64,000 nucleotides of DNA from CAVPHV01 sp963704825 (lineage in GTDB: Bacteria; Actinomycetota; Acidimicrobiia; Spongiisociales; UBA5794). The position numbers and the translations under genes were made by a program. The stretch is from positions 186,001-250,000 of the forward strand of contig CAVPHV010000003.1 in assembly GCA_963704825.1 (NCBI GenBank), read 5' to 3'. Every line of letters starts with the position of its first letter. Position 1 is the stretch's first letter. Of this stretch, positions 33,428-42,479 are shown one piece after another. The notes beneath the pieces were generated by a model, which had not been told where the DNA came from, searched no databases, and saw nothing but the letters and a program-made list of their open reading frames with translations.

Positions 33428-34630
33428 ATGACCACCGAACCGACGCTGCGCCCCCGTTCGATGGGCTTCCTGGTGCTCGCCAGGTTGGTGATCAACACGG
33501 CACATCGGTTCGTCTACCCGTTCCTGCCGGTGGTCGCCCGCGGATTGGGTATCTCGTTGAACCAGGCGGGCACGATGGTGTCGGTGCGGTGGGCGGCGAG
33601 CATGGCGACGCCGGGCGTGGTGCACCTGGTTGATCGTGGCCGGCGGCCCCGGCGGCTGATCGGCGTCGGTTTGGCCATGTTTGTGATCGGTGCCGTTGTC
33701 ACCGTCGCCACGAATGTCTACATCGGGGCACTGGTCGGCTTCGCCATGATGGGCTTGGCCAAATCCGCCTACGACATCTCCGCTCAGGCGTACGTCTCGG
33801 ACCGGGTGCCCTATGCAAGGCGCTCTCGCTACCTGGGCATCCTCGAGCTCACCTGGGCCGGCGCGTTCCTGATCGGGGCCCCGGCTGCCGGCTGGCTGAT
33901 CGACCGTGGCGGATGGGAACTCCCGTTTTGGGTGGTGGCGGGTCTACTGACCGTGGCGCTGCTGGTGCTCCCGCTGTTTCTCGATGCCGACGTCGAGCAC
34001 ATCGCCGGACCCAGCCCGGCCTTGGAGCTGGATCGATCGGCTCTGTCGCTGCTCTTGGTGATGGGACTGTTCACGGGTGGCGCCGAGTTGGTGTTCGTCG
34101 TGATGGGGGCCTGGCTCGAAGACGCCTTTGGCCTGTCTTTGCTGGCGCTCGGGGGGGTTGCCCTGGTTCTCGGCATTGCCGAGCTCATGGGCGAAGGAAT
34201 CGTCGTCGCCTTCACCGACCGCATCGGGAAGCGGCGCGCGGTCGCCATCGGCATGGTCATCGCCGCGGTGGCGTTCGCCTTGATGGCGCCGGCCGAGGAT
34301 CACATGGCACTGGGAGTGGCCCTGCTGGCCGTGGCGCTCGGGGGCTTCGAGTTCACCATCGTCTCGTCGTACCCGCTGGCCTCCGAGGTCAGGCCTCTCG
34401 CCAGGGTCAAATACCTGTCGCTGACGGTGGTGGCGATGGGCGTCGGCAGGGCAATCGGCGCATTCGCCGGTCCTCGGCTGTTCGGGATCGGAGGCTTGCC
34501 GGCCCCGGTGCTGGGGGCGGCGTTGGTGAACCTGATGGGCTTGGTCGTGCTGCTGGCGTTTGTGCGCGACGGTGGCGACCGGCTCGATGATCCCGTGTTC
34601 GACGCAACGGGTCACTTGATGGCAGAGTGA
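33428..34630 (+). CDS. MFS transporter
   Basis: The 400-residue major-facilitator protein has 12 predicted helices. The first helix region contains INTAHRFVYPFLPVVARGLG, and after helix 2 there is a basic DRGRRPRRLIG loop, a version of the MFS motif A. SAQAYVSDRVPYARRSRYLG resembles the drug/sugar efflux subgroup. The substrate is not predictable. The start is the ATG at 33428. The next gene (pncB) begins 20 bp downstream, so co-transcription, and conceivably import of a pyridine nucleotide precursor, is possible. Confidence 0.85.
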   Translation: MTTEPTLRPRSMGFLVLARLVINTAHRFVYPFLPVVARGLGISLNQAGTMVSVRWAASMATPGVVHLVDRGRRPRRLIGVGLAMFVIGAVVTVATNVYIGALVGFAMMGLAKSAYDISAQAYVSDRVPYARRSRYLGILELTWAGAFLIGAPAAGWLIDRGGWELPFWVVAGLLTVALLVLPLFLDADVEHIAGPSPALELDRSALSLLLVMGLFTGGAELVFVVMGAWLEDAFGLSLLALGGVALVLGIAELMGEGIVVAFTDRIGKRRAVAIGMVIAAVAFALMAPAEDHMALGVALLAVALGGFEFTIVSSYPLASEVRPLARVKYLSLTVVAMGVGRAIGAFAGPRLFGIGGLPAPVLGAALVNLMGLVVLLAFVRDGGDRLDDPVFDATGHLMAE

Positions 34631-34650
34631 GGCTATGAACGGACATTCCA

Positions 34651-36213
34651 ATGCGAGCTGACGATCGAGCCACCGCCGAAGGCATTCTCTTCACCGACCA
34701 GTACCAGCTTTCGATGGCGCAGCTGTACTTCCGCAAGGGCCTGCACGAGCGTCGGGCCCAGTTCGACTACTCGTTCCGCACCTACCCGGACTACGGACGC
34801 CACCAGGCCGGCTACTGCGTCGCGGCCGGGATGGGGTGGATGCTCGATTGGATGGAGGAGACCCGGTTCCGGCCTCGAGATCTTGATTTGCTGCGCAGCC
34901 AGCGGGGGAGCGCCGGTGCCCCCGTCTTTGGAGACGATTTCCTCGGCTGGCTCGAAGCGGCCGGCCATTTCGGCGAGGTGTCGGTGCAGGCCATCCCGGA
35001 GGGGCGCGTGGTCCACCCCTATGCACCGGCCGCGATCGTCGAGGGTCCGCTTGCCGTGGCACAGATTCTCGAGACCTCGTTCCTCAACCACCTCAACTAT
35101 CAGACGCTGATCGCCACCAAGGCATCGCGGGTGCGCGAAGCCGGTCAGAACCGGCCTGTGCTCGAGTTCGGACTGCGCCGCGGGCCGGCGATGGGCGCCA
35201 ACGCCGGCGCCCGGGCGGCCCTCATCGGCGGCGCCGAGTTCACGTCCAACGTCGGCACGTCTCATCTGCTTGGCTTCGAGCCGAAGGGCACGCACGCCCA
35301 CTCCTTGGTGCAGGTGTTCATGGCGCTTGGCGAAGGTGAACTCGACGCGTTCCGGGCCTACGCCGAGGTCTACCCGGATGACTGTGTGCTTCTGGTCGAC
35401 ACCATCGACACCTTGGACAGCGGCGTGCCCAATGCCATCACCGTCTTCCGCGAATTGCGCGAACGTGGACACCAACCTCGTGGCATCCGGCTCGACTCGG
35501 GCGATCTGGCCTATCTCGGGATCCAGGCGGCTCGGATGCTCGACGCCGCCGGCTTCGAGGATGTCGACATCGTGCTGTCGAGCAACCTCGACGAACTCGC
35601 CATGTGGCAGATCCTTTCCCAAATCGAGCAGGAGGCCGGTCGCTATGGCGTCGACCCTGCGGCCTTGAGGGACCGCCTCGTCTACGGAGTGGGGACCCGG
35701 CTGATCACGTCACAGGGCCAATCGGCGCTCGATGGTGTCTACAAGCTGGTGGCGCTCGAGGATCAGGGCCAGTGGCAGCCTGCGCTGAAGGTCTCGGAGT
35801 CGGCGGCGAAGATCCCGGCACCGGGGGCCAAGGCAGTGTGGCGTGTCTACGACCGCCGGGGGAGCGCCACCGCCGATGTCGTGTCGGCCGCCGACGAGGA
35901 CCTCACCACGATCGACCCACTTGTGCTCCACCACCCGTATCGAGTCGGGATTCATCGTGACCTGGCGCAGGCCGACATCACGAGGGTGGAGAGCTTGCTC
36001 GAGCCAACGTTTGTTGCCGGCACGCGGGTGGGCCCCGAGGAGTCGATCGACGTGTGTCGGGCGCGGCGAGTCGCCGACCTCGAACTGCTCGATCCCGGGG
36101 TGCGCCGGCTCGTCAATCCCCACATCTATCACGTGTCGATCACCGACCGAGTGAAGCGACTCCAACGCGACCTCATCGCCAAGGCCCGAGCAAGCGTGCC
36201 CGACGAGGCGTAG
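34651..36213 (+). CDS. pncB: Nicotinate phosphoribosyltransferase
   Basis: The 520-residue enzyme joins nicotinate to PRPP in NAD salvage. It begins with the LFTDQYQLSMAQLYF motif of the family, then FDYSFRTYP, LEFGLRRGP with the phosphate-binding Gly/Arg, and RLDSGDLAYL. The C-terminal extension is typical of the longer type. It lies 20 bp after an MFS transporter. A nicotinamidase gene (44741-45325) makes its substrate from nicotinamide, the product of sirtuin action. Confidence 0.93.
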   Translation: MRADDRATAEGILFTDQYQLSMAQLYFRKGLHERRAQFDYSFRTYPDYGRHQAGYCVAAGMGWMLDWMEETRFRPRDLDLLRSQRGSAGAPVFGDDFLGWLEAAGHFGEVSVQAIPEGRVVHPYAPAAIVEGPLAVAQILETSFLNHLNYQTLIATKASRVREAGQNRPVLEFGLRRGPAMGANAGARAALIGGAEFTSNVGTSHLLGFEPKGTHAHSLVQVFMALGEGELDAFRAYAEVYPDDCVLLVDTIDTLDSGVPNAITVFRELRERGHQPRGIRLDSGDLAYLGIQAARMLDAAGFEDVDIVLSSNLDELAMWQILSQIEQEAGRYGVDPAALRDRLVYGVGTRLITSQGQSALDGVYKLVALEDQGQWQPALKVSESAAKIPAPGAKAVWRVYDRRGSATADVVSAADEDLTTIDPLVLHHPYRVGIHRDLAQADITRVESLLEPTFVAGTRVGPEESIDVCRARRVADLELLDPGVRRLVNPHIYHVSITDRVKRLQRDLIAKARASVPDEA

Positions 36214-36331
36214 GCGGGGAACGCCTCAGGGTGCTGCGCAAGGAACGTCGAGCCAATCGCAAGATGGGGAAAGCGCCGACCCGGCCGGGTGCAATACCTT
36301 CAGGGGAAGGCAGGCCAAACAGGAGACCCTC

Positions 36332-36820
36332 ATGTCAGACACGAGCTACACGCTCAACCCGATCGGCCATATCGCGGCCGGCGAAAGCGGATTCTCGCTC
36401 GTGATCGACGAGCCATACCGACCTGCGCTCATCGAACTCGACGGCTTCAGTCACATCAACGTGCTGTGGTGGTGTCACTTACTGGACGATCCGATGTTCC
36501 GCGAGATGACCATCGCCGAGCGGCCCTACCGGAATGCGCCGGAGGCCATCGGCATCTTTGCCACCAGATCGCCGGCAAGGCCCAACCCGATTGCGCTCAC
36601 CGCCGTGCCGGTCATCTCGATCGACGAGGCGACCGGCGTCGTGCGGATTCCGTTCATCGATGCCGAAGACGGCACACCGATCCTCGACGTCAAGCCGTAC
36701 CACCCGGCGGTCGATCGGATCCGAGAGACCCACACCCCGGCGTGGTGCGCAGATTGGCCCGAGTGGTATGAAGACTCAGCGACCTTCGACTGGGCCGCGG
36801 TGTTCGAGAACGCTCAGTAG
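36332..36820 (+). CDS. trmO: tRNA t6A37 N6-methyltransferase TrmO-like
   Basis: This 162-residue protein has the TsaA/TrmO beta-barrel: LNPIGHIAAGESGF at the start, GFSHINVLWWCHLLDD, then the SAM-site motif TRSPARPNPIALT and a final DIKPY-like LDVKPYHPAVDR. TrmO enzymes methylate t6A at position 37 of certain tRNAs. The start is the ATG at 36332 with AGGAG 7 nt upstream. Its 3' end overlaps the convergent AraC regulator by 7 bp. Confidence 0.9.
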   Translation: MSDTSYTLNPIGHIAAGESGFSLVIDEPYRPALIELDGFSHINVLWWCHLLDDPMFREMTIAERPYRNAPEAIGIFATRSPARPNPIALTAVPVISIDEATGVVRIPFIDAEDGTPILDVKPYHPAVDRIRETHTPAWCADWPEWYEDSATFDWAAVFENAQ

Positions 36821-37791
36821 CGGCGCAGCGGACGCACCGGGAGGCAGATGTCGACGAGTTGCTTGGTCGGATCGCTCGCCGGACGACCGATGAAGTAGCG
36901 CTCGTACGGGAGCCGATCGTCGGGTTCGTAGCCGCTGTCGGGGAGCCACCCTCCGGCGAGGGCGTACCACGCTTCGGGGTAGTCCTGCTCACCCAGTTCA
37001 AAGTGCCCCACCGCGCAGGTTCCCCCATCGACGTCCATCTGACCAACCTCACCGAAGGTTTCGGCGTCGGGCGGCACGGTGATGCAGACGCTGACCCGGA
37101 GTCGGTCGTCTTCGGTGATACTCGGGTTGTCGTGGTACAGAGCGAGCAACCAGCTCCCAGCGCGAACGAAGCCCCGAGGCTGTGCCCAGGACATCAGCCG
37201 GGTGAACAGGTCGGCGAACACCGCGCCGAGACCTTGGTAGCGCCCGGTATGGCGTAGATAGGCGACATGGAGTGTTGGCAGCTCCTCAACGGTGACGGTG
37301 GCCGGTTCGAGCGAGCCGCTGCGGATTCGCCAGGTGATGTCGCCCGACTCGGGCTGGAGATCGGCATCGATGATTCCATAGCCGGCGCTGACGGACCCAA
37401 TGTTGCCGATGACGTCCCTGATGGTCTCTCCCGGCTCGCGCTGGTAGTCGAGGTAGCCGCCGTCCCTCCACTCAGTGGCACTTATTCCGAAGGCTTCCTT
37501 GAAGGTGCGAGCAAACGACGACGGATTCGTGAAGCCGCAGTCACTGGCGACGGTGGTGATGGAGCGATGGGGGTGCTGCACCAGTAGCGTGGCGGCTCGC
37601 TCGACACGCAACCGGCCGATGAAGCGGTTCAAGGTCTCCCCGACGAGCATGCCGAAGACGCGGTGGAAGTGGTACGGCGAGAAGTGGGCGACATCGGCCA
37701 GCTTCGCCAGGGTCAGCTCGTCGGCGAGGTTCGCTTCGATGTAGTCGATGACGGCGTTGACTCGCTCGATGTAGGCCGGCCGGTTGCCCAT
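36814..37791 (-). CDS. AraC family regulator with GyrI-like effector domain
   Basis: This 325-residue regulator has an N-terminal AraC double helix-turn-helix (LAKLADVAHFSPYHFHRVFG and TVASDCGFTNPSSFARTFKE). A C-terminal GyrI-like small-molecule-binding domain (TVEELPTLHVAYLRHTGRYQ to GTCAVGHFEL) follows. The layout is that of Rob/BltR-like drug-responsive activators. I start at ATG 37791; GTG 37842 adds 17 residues of doubtful value. The target genes are unknown. The 180-bp upstream region also holds the ECF-type promoter of the SGNH lipoprotein, on the other strand. Confidence 0.88.
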   Translation of the reverse strand: MGNRPAYIERVNAVIDYIEANLADELTLAKLADVAHFSPYHFHRVFGMLVGETLNRFIGRLRVERAATLLVQHPHRSITTVASDCGFTNPSSFARTFKEAFGISATEWRDGGYLDYQREPGETIRDVIGNIGSVSAGYGIIDADLQPESGDITWRIRSGSLEPATVTVEELPTLHVAYLRHTGRYQGLGAVFADLFTRLMSWAQPRGFVRAGSWLLALYHDNPSITEDDRLRVSVCITVPPDAETFGEVGQMDVDGGTCAVGHFELGEQDYPEAWYALAGGWLPDSGYEPDDRLPYERYFIGRPASDPTKQLVDICLPVRPLRRY

Positions 37792-37970
37792 GTCCTGTGC
37801 TGAATCGCGATCCGTCACGGTGTTTCCCGTCGGGCGCCCCACGATACCGGAGGGCTCTCTGGGAGACTTCGAACAATCGCAGCTTGGGGTTGCGGCGACG
37901 TCCAGGACCAGGCGTTTGCACGCCGGCGCAATCCCGTACGGCGTTTGCTCGACACCCTCCTAGCACCGAT

Positions 37971-38004
37971 CGATGTCCCCTTTTTGGTGACAGCAGCGTC
38001 TATT
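37971..38004 (+). promoter_or_regulatory. Predicted ECF sigma promoter, copy A
   Basis: A -35-like TGTCCCC (37974-37980) and a -10-like CGTCTATT (37997-38004) are 16 bp apart. The -10 ends 26 bp before the SGNH lipoprotein ATG. The whole 34-bp block matches copy B at 40397-40430 in 31 positions. CGTC-type -10 boxes are typical of ECF sigma factors. Confidence 0.65.
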
Positions 38005-38030
38005 GAGTAAGGCAGAACGGGGAGGTTCTG

Positions 38031-38891
38031 ATGAGGAATCGTGGGTTGGTGGTCCTGCTGACGCTTGGGCTGTTCGCAGCCGGATGTGGCGGCACAGATG
38101 GTGATGAAGGGTCTGGGGCAACCTCAGATGAGCGATCGGCTGCGGCCGTCGTTGCTTCCGTGGCTCCGACGTCGACCGCTGGCGCTGCGGGCCCGGGCGA
38201 CGACGCCGAGGTCTGGGATTTGTTGTACATCCAAGACTCCCACGGGTTTGGGGTCGCTGAGTTGCTTGGCAAGCGCCTCGAGGAGGAGCTGGGGGTGGAG
38301 GTGAATGTGCACGACAAGGCCATCGGCAACCTCGCCGCCGACACGGTGCTCAAGCGGATTCGAGGAGACAGCCCCGACGACTGGTCCAACTTGGTCCGTG
38401 ACGCGGAGGTCATCGTGTTCTTTGGCAATCCAGAGGGGTCCGGGGCGACGAGTGACATCGGTACATGCATTTCCGATTCGACCAGGCATCGTGAACCTCC
38501 GGTGCGCTATTCAGACGAGGATTGGCAGCCCTACCGAGATCTGTTGGAGGAGATCTACGCCGAGATCTGGAAGATCCGAAACGGCGAACCGGTGGTGTTG
38601 CGCGGGCTGGACTTCATCAACCCGGCGATCAGTGCATGGCGACAAGCGGGAATCGAACCGGAATGTACCGCGGCCCTCGAGGCCATGAACCGGGCTGTTC
38701 GTGTTGCGGCTGAAGCCAACGCGGCCACGCTTGTCTCCACGTACGACCTATTCAATGGGCCCAACCATGACCAAGACCCTCGCGAGAAGGGATGGATCGG
38801 TTCCGACGGAATCCACATGAGCGCGGAGGGAATGGAAGCCATCGCGGACGTCATCTCCGCTGCGGGATTCGAGCCGGCCACCGCACCTTGA
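38031..38891 (+). CDS. SGNH/GDSL-hydrolase-like lipoprotein
   Basis: The 286-residue protein has a lipoprotein signal (VVLLTLGLFAAGC) and an Ala/Ser/Thr-rich spacer. An SGNH-type fold follows: block I YIQDSHGFGVAE with the nucleophile Ser, and block V GSDGIHMSAEGMEAIAD with the Asp-x2-His pair. It would hydrolyse ester or acetyl groups on envelope glycans or lipids outside the cell. AACGGGGAGG precedes the ATG. It is preceded by a promoter nearly identical to that of the ECF sigma gene 2.4 kb downstream, so I infer control by that sigma. Confidence 0.8.
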   Translation: MRNRGLVVLLTLGLFAAGCGGTDGDEGSGATSDERSAAAVVASVAPTSTAGAAGPGDDAEVWDLLYIQDSHGFGVAELLGKRLEEELGVEVNVHDKAIGNLAADTVLKRIRGDSPDDWSNLVRDAEVIVFFGNPEGSGATSDIGTCISDSTRHREPPVRYSDEDWQPYRDLLEEIYAEIWKIRNGEPVVLRGLDFINPAISAWRQAGIEPECTAALEAMNRAVRVAAEANAATLVSTYDLFNGPNHDQDPREKGWIGSDGIHMSAEGMEAIADVISAAGFEPATAP

Positions 38892-39104
38892 AGCCGCATT
38901 CCGAGGTCTCACCGGCCACTACCAGGTTCACAAGCTGGACGCAGCTCCGGAGAAGAATCGGCGCAGGCGCGAGTGCTCGAGGAACTGCATCGACGCTGTG
39001 GCTACCAAGGAGTTGCCGCGTTCGCCGGAGGTGTCGGCTCGACGAGGTGCCGACGCGGTTCGTGATCTGCGACCCTTGTGGCGCGCAGTTCGGGAGTAGG
39101 GCCG

Positions 39105-40316
39105 ATGAATCGAATCAAGCGAGCCACCAGGGGCGTGCCCCGGACGGTGGTGGCGCTCGGCCTCGTGAGCATGTTCACCGACCTGTCGAGCGAGATGATC
39201 TATCCGCTGATACCGGTGTTTCTCACCACGGTGCTGGGGGCAGGGGCCTTGGCCCTCGGCATCATCGAAGGCATCGCTGAATCGACCGCGGCAGTCTTGA
39301 AGATCGTCTCAGGTTGGTGGACCGACTCCGTCAAACGCCGAAAGCCCTTCATACTCGTCGGATATGGGGTCGCCGGAGCCGTGCGCCCTCTCATCGCCTT
39401 CGCCACCACATGGCCCTTTGTCCTGGTGATTCGTTTCATTGATCGGGTTGGAAAGGGCATCCGAACGGCCCCGCGTGATGCCCTGATTGCCGATGTGACG
39501 CCGACCGCACGCCGAGGGGCCGCATACGGTGTCCATCGCAGCCTCGATCACTTCGGAGCCGTACTCGGCCCACTCGTCGCCGCGGCGTTGCTGTGGGTTG
39601 GCTTCAGCTTGCGGTGGGTCTTCTTCCTGGCCGTCGTCCCCGCAATCATTGTGATCTTCCTCATCCAACGAATGGTCAAGGAGCCAGATCAGTCCGAGAC
39701 GATCACGACCAACAGCAAATCCGTGCTCTCGCGGGGAGGCGAGTTGGGTCGCGGCTACTGGATGCTCATCGCAGCCGTCGTGGTGTTCACGCTTGGGAAC
39801 AGCGCCGACGCTTTCCTGCTGTTGCGCCTGAGCGACGCCGGCGTTTCGACGGTGTGGCTCGCAGTTCTGTGGTCGCTGTTGAATCTCGTGAAGATGGGAT
39901 CAAATCTGGTGGGCGGACGCCTGTCGGACCGGGTTGGGCGCAAACCGCTCGTGCTCGCGGGGTGGGTCTTCTACGCGGCGATCTACGTTGTGATGGGCAT
40001 CGCATCATCGACATCGGTTCTCATCGTCCTGTTCGTCTTCTACGGGCTGTACTTCGGCATGACCGAACCGGTCGAACGTGCCTGGGTTGCGGGGTTGGCA
40101 CCATCAGAGCTGCGCGGATCAGCGTTCGGCTACTACAACGGTGCGATTGGTATCGGCGCACTTCCGGCAAGCATCATCTTCGGAGGCATCTGGACGGTCT
40201 ACGGTCCCGGTGCAGCGTTCAGCTTCGGTGCAGTGATGGCGGGCATTGCCGTGATCATCCTGCTGGGAGTCCCCGAGAGCCGATCTGGAAGCTCAGCCCT
40301 GGCTGCTCACAACTAG
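39105..40316 (+). CDS. MFS transporter (second)
   Basis: The 403-residue, 12-helix MFS protein has MFTDLSSEMIYPLIPVFLTT in helix 1 and a clear D-x3-G region (GGRLSDRVGRKPLVLAGWVF) in the second half. The conserved FIDRVGKGIRTAPRDALIAD identifies the fosmidomycin-resistance-like or efflux subgroup, often wrongly called nitrate transporters. The start is the ATG at 39105. It lies between the two ECF-promoter copies; the 213-bp gap upstream holds no gene and no copy of the promoter. Substrate unknown. Confidence 0.87.
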   Translation: MNRIKRATRGVPRTVVALGLVSMFTDLSSEMIYPLIPVFLTTVLGAGALALGIIEGIAESTAAVLKIVSGWWTDSVKRRKPFILVGYGVAGAVRPLIAFATTWPFVLVIRFIDRVGKGIRTAPRDALIADVTPTARRGAAYGVHRSLDHFGAVLGPLVAAALLWVGFSLRWVFFLAVVPAIIVIFLIQRMVKEPDQSETITTNSKSVLSRGGELGRGYWMLIAAVVVFTLGNSADAFLLLRLSDAGVSTVWLAVLWSLLNLVKMGSNLVGGRLSDRVGRKPLVLAGWVFYAAIYVVMGIASSTSVLIVLFVFYGLYFGMTEPVERAWVAGLAPSELRGSAFGYYNGAIGIGALPASIIFGGIWTVYGPGAAFSFGAVMAGIAVIILLGVPESRSGSSALAAHN

Positions 40317-40396
40317 TTGCCGCGGCGAGCAAGTTGGTGATCTCTCCACGGTCGGCTCTCGAGTCCAGGTCAACGGTGTCCACGATTCCGATCGAG

Positions 40397-40430
40397 CGAT
40401 GTCCCCTTTTGGGTGACTGGAGCGTCTATT
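40397..40430 (+). promoter_or_regulatory. Predicted ECF sigma promoter, copy B (autoregulatory)
   Basis: TGTCCCC (40400-40406) and CGTCTATT (40423-40430) are 16 bp apart, exactly as in copy A, with 27 bp to the ECF sigma start. The near identity over 34 bp in otherwise unrelated intergenic DNA suggests a conserved sigma-binding site. Confidence 0.65.
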
Positions 40431-40457
40431 TGGGTGAAACTGTTGGGTGGGAGCGTG

Positions 40458-40946
40458 ATGGAGCTGCTATCTCGAACCGAGCGTGAAGAGTGGCGGATCA
40501 TTGACGAGTTGTATTCGCCCCTCCGGCGGTTCGCCGCCGTTGTGGCTCCCCACGATCTGGATCCCGACGATCTGCTGCAGGAGGCGTTGGTTGCAGTGCT
40601 GCGTCGTCATCGGTTGAGTGACCTCGACTATCCGGCACCGTATCTGCGCAAGACCATCCTGCGTGCGGCGGTGTCGCACAACCGGTCGATGGCGCGGCGA
40701 TGGCGGGCATTGTCTCGGTACGCGGCATCTGAGGATTCCCGCGTGTCGCCCGGGTATCCGTCAGATCTCACCGAGCTGACGGCTCTGCCGCCTCGTGAGC
40801 GCGCCGCGTTGTATCTCCACGAAGTCGAGGGATACCGCTATCGAGAGGTAGGAGAGATGCTTGGCTGTTCCGAAGCGGCCGCCAAGAAGGCTGGGGTACG
40901 AGGCCGACGACGTCTCCGAATCACATTGGGGGAGGTGGCGCCGTGA
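40458..40946 (+). CDS. ECF RNA polymerase sigma factor
   Basis: The 162-residue sigma factor has only regions 2 and 4. Region 2.2 is DLDPDDLLQEALVAVLRR. Region 4 is LPPRERAALYLHEVEGYRYR followed by EVGEMLGCSEAAAKKAGVRG. The start is the ATG at 40458; the GTG at 40413 would overlap the predicted -10 box and is rejected. Its stop overlaps the anti-sigma candidate's GTG (GTGA), the classic sigma/anti-sigma arrangement. It probably drives its own promoter and that of the SGNH lipoprotein. Confidence 0.9.
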   Translation: MELLSRTEREEWRIIDELYSPLRRFAAVVAPHDLDPDDLLQEALVAVLRRHRLSDLDYPAPYLRKTILRAAVSHNRSMARRWRALSRYAASEDSRVSPGYPSDLTELTALPPRERAALYLHEVEGYRYREVGEMLGCSEAAAKKAGVRGRRRLRITLGEVAP

Positions 40947-42130
40947 GTGATCTGAGGGATGCGCTGATCGAGCTCGCAGAACGGGGGTCGCCTGTCGGTA
41001 GCGGGCGGATGCGGGAGCGGGTTGCCCTCGAGCTCGCCGGACCGATTCGACGTGGCGGGTCCGAGTGGATGCGCCTCGGTTGGGTGGTTGCGGCCACGGC
41101 TGCTGCGGTCGTGCTGATCGTGATCGGTGGCGCCGCGTTGTTGTTTGGTGGCGCGGAACCGTCGTCCCGGCTGCCGGTTGCCGTCGGGCCTTCGATGACC
41201 ACGACGACGGCTGCAACGACGACCACGCCGCCGACTGCCGCTGAAGGCGGCACCATTACGGTCGAAGTCTCGAACCTGTCCGGGTCGCTCGGATACGAGC
41301 TTGCCGGCGTCTTGATGGCTTGGGCCTATGACCCGGCGTCGCCAAGCGCCTACCGCTGGGACGGTGTTGGCGGATTTGCCGTCACCGTCGACGACGATCC
41401 GTTTGCAACGTCTCAGGTGCTGGGTGAGGTCGACGATGAGTTCCCCTCTGACCCAAGTGGAGGGATGTGGCCGTGGGCGTCGGGTGAGGCGAAGATCCCC
41501 GCCGGGGAGTACACCCTGTGGCTATCGGCCGGCGAGGACCTGTGCTGCTACAACCGCTGGGTGCCGGCCGGCAGCCCCGGTCTCCGTTCCTGCGAGTTCC
41601 GCATAGCGACGACGGGGCAGGATCAGGTCGTCCACATTGCAGACATACCCTCCGATGGTGGTCCCTGTGTTACAGATCCCGCGACCGCGACGACCGGGAC
41701 AATCACCGTCGCGGTTGAGGGACTGGCGGACATGGTGGGGTATCGGCTCCTGGCGGGGGTGTTTGCCGATACCGGTGATTCGCCCGTCGTCGGTGGAGCC
41801 TTCTGGACGCATGTCGATGGTGATCCATTCTCGGACCGCGACCGCGTGCATCCGCCGGCGGTCCCCAATCCTCGTACGGAATTCTCGGATGTCGTGGGCT
41901 GGGGTGGCGAAGACTATTTCTGGAACGAAACTGCCCAACTGGCGCCCGGACGGTATCAAGTTGTCCTCTGGGCAAACCCGGGAGAACTTGCTCCGTACGG
42001 AAGCCACATCCCCTCCAATCCCGAGCGCGCTTGTACGATCGACGTCGAGGTGGTGGCCGGAATTGACACCGCCGTTGTCGTCACCGGGATCCCGGCCGGC
42101 GGGGAACCATGCCCGTTGGGATCCGACTGA
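40943..42130 (+). CDS. Predicted membrane-bound anti-sigma factor with duplicated extracytoplasmic domain
   Basis: The 395-residue protein has a short cytoplasmic N-terminus (about 45 residues) and one membrane helix (WVVAATAAAVVLIVIGGAAL). A Thr-rich linker leads to two tandem outside domains of ~135 residues. Both start with GTITV and end with an IP..G.PC motif, sharing AG.Y.LWL-type segments, so they arose by internal duplication; each has Cys residues that could form disulphides. No zinc anti-sigma motif is seen. It is co-translated with the ECF sigma. I infer it binds the sigma inside and senses an envelope signal outside. No known family recognised. Confidence 0.7.
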   Translation: MSDLRDALIELAERGSPVGSGRMRERVALELAGPIRRGGSEWMRLGWVVAATAAAVVLIVIGGAALLFGGAEPSSRLPVAVGPSMTTTTAATTTTPPTAAEGGTITVEVSNLSGSLGYELAGVLMAWAYDPASPSAYRWDGVGGFAVTVDDDPFATSQVLGEVDDEFPSDPSGGMWPWASGEAKIPAGEYTLWLSAGEDLCCYNRWVPAGSPGLRSCEFRIATTGQDQVVHIADIPSDGGPCVTDPATATTGTITVAVEGLADMVGYRLLAGVFADTGDSPVVGGAFWTHVDGDPFSDRDRVHPPAVPNPRTEFSDVVGWGGEDYFWNETAQLAPGRYQVVLWANPGELAPYGSHIPSNPERACTIDVEVVAGIDTAVVVTGIPAGGEPCPLGSD

Positions 42131-42191
42131 TGGGGAGGCAGACCGCTCCTCGAGTGGCGCCGGCAACCGGCATGCGTGGCATTCGGACGCT

Positions 42192-42374
42192 TTGATCCCA
42201 GCAGCACGCGTGGTCACCGCGTTCTTGTGGATCCAGGACATCGCGGCCGGCGGAGGTCTCGAGTATGCATACTGGGTCACGATCCCTTGGGGTATCGGAC
42301 TCGCAGCCCACATCACGGCCTACGTGGTCGGATCACACGACGCGCAGCACCCGCGCCAACCGCTGCCGCATTGA
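42192..42374 (+). pseudogene. 2TM-domain protein fragment
   Basis: About 60 codons from a possible TTG read ARVVTAFLWIQDIAAGGGLE and YAYWVTIPWGIGLAAHITAY, the two-helix pattern of the 2TM domain family. No upstream protein-like sequence or ribosome site is visible and it follows 60 bp of non-coding DNA. It could be a minimal membrane protein but is more likely a remnant. Confidence 0.35.
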
Positions 42375-42479
42375 GCCTGGAGCCATGCCGGGATGACCCC
42401 GGACATGCGCGCTCAGCGCGGCTTGGTGCCCCGCGGTTGTGACGACCGGCTCTACGTGGAGTGGCGAGACGGGACCAGA

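Noticed and set aside
38892..39104. Possible gene remnant before the second MFS gene
   Set aside because: One frame has RFVICDPCGAQFGSR with a Cys pair, but nothing else supports a gene or domain.
41637..42374. 245-residue plus-strand frame overlapping the anti-sigma gene
   Set aside because: Its first two thirds are out of frame with a supported gene. Only the last ~60 codons, listed as a 2TM fragment, are protein-like.
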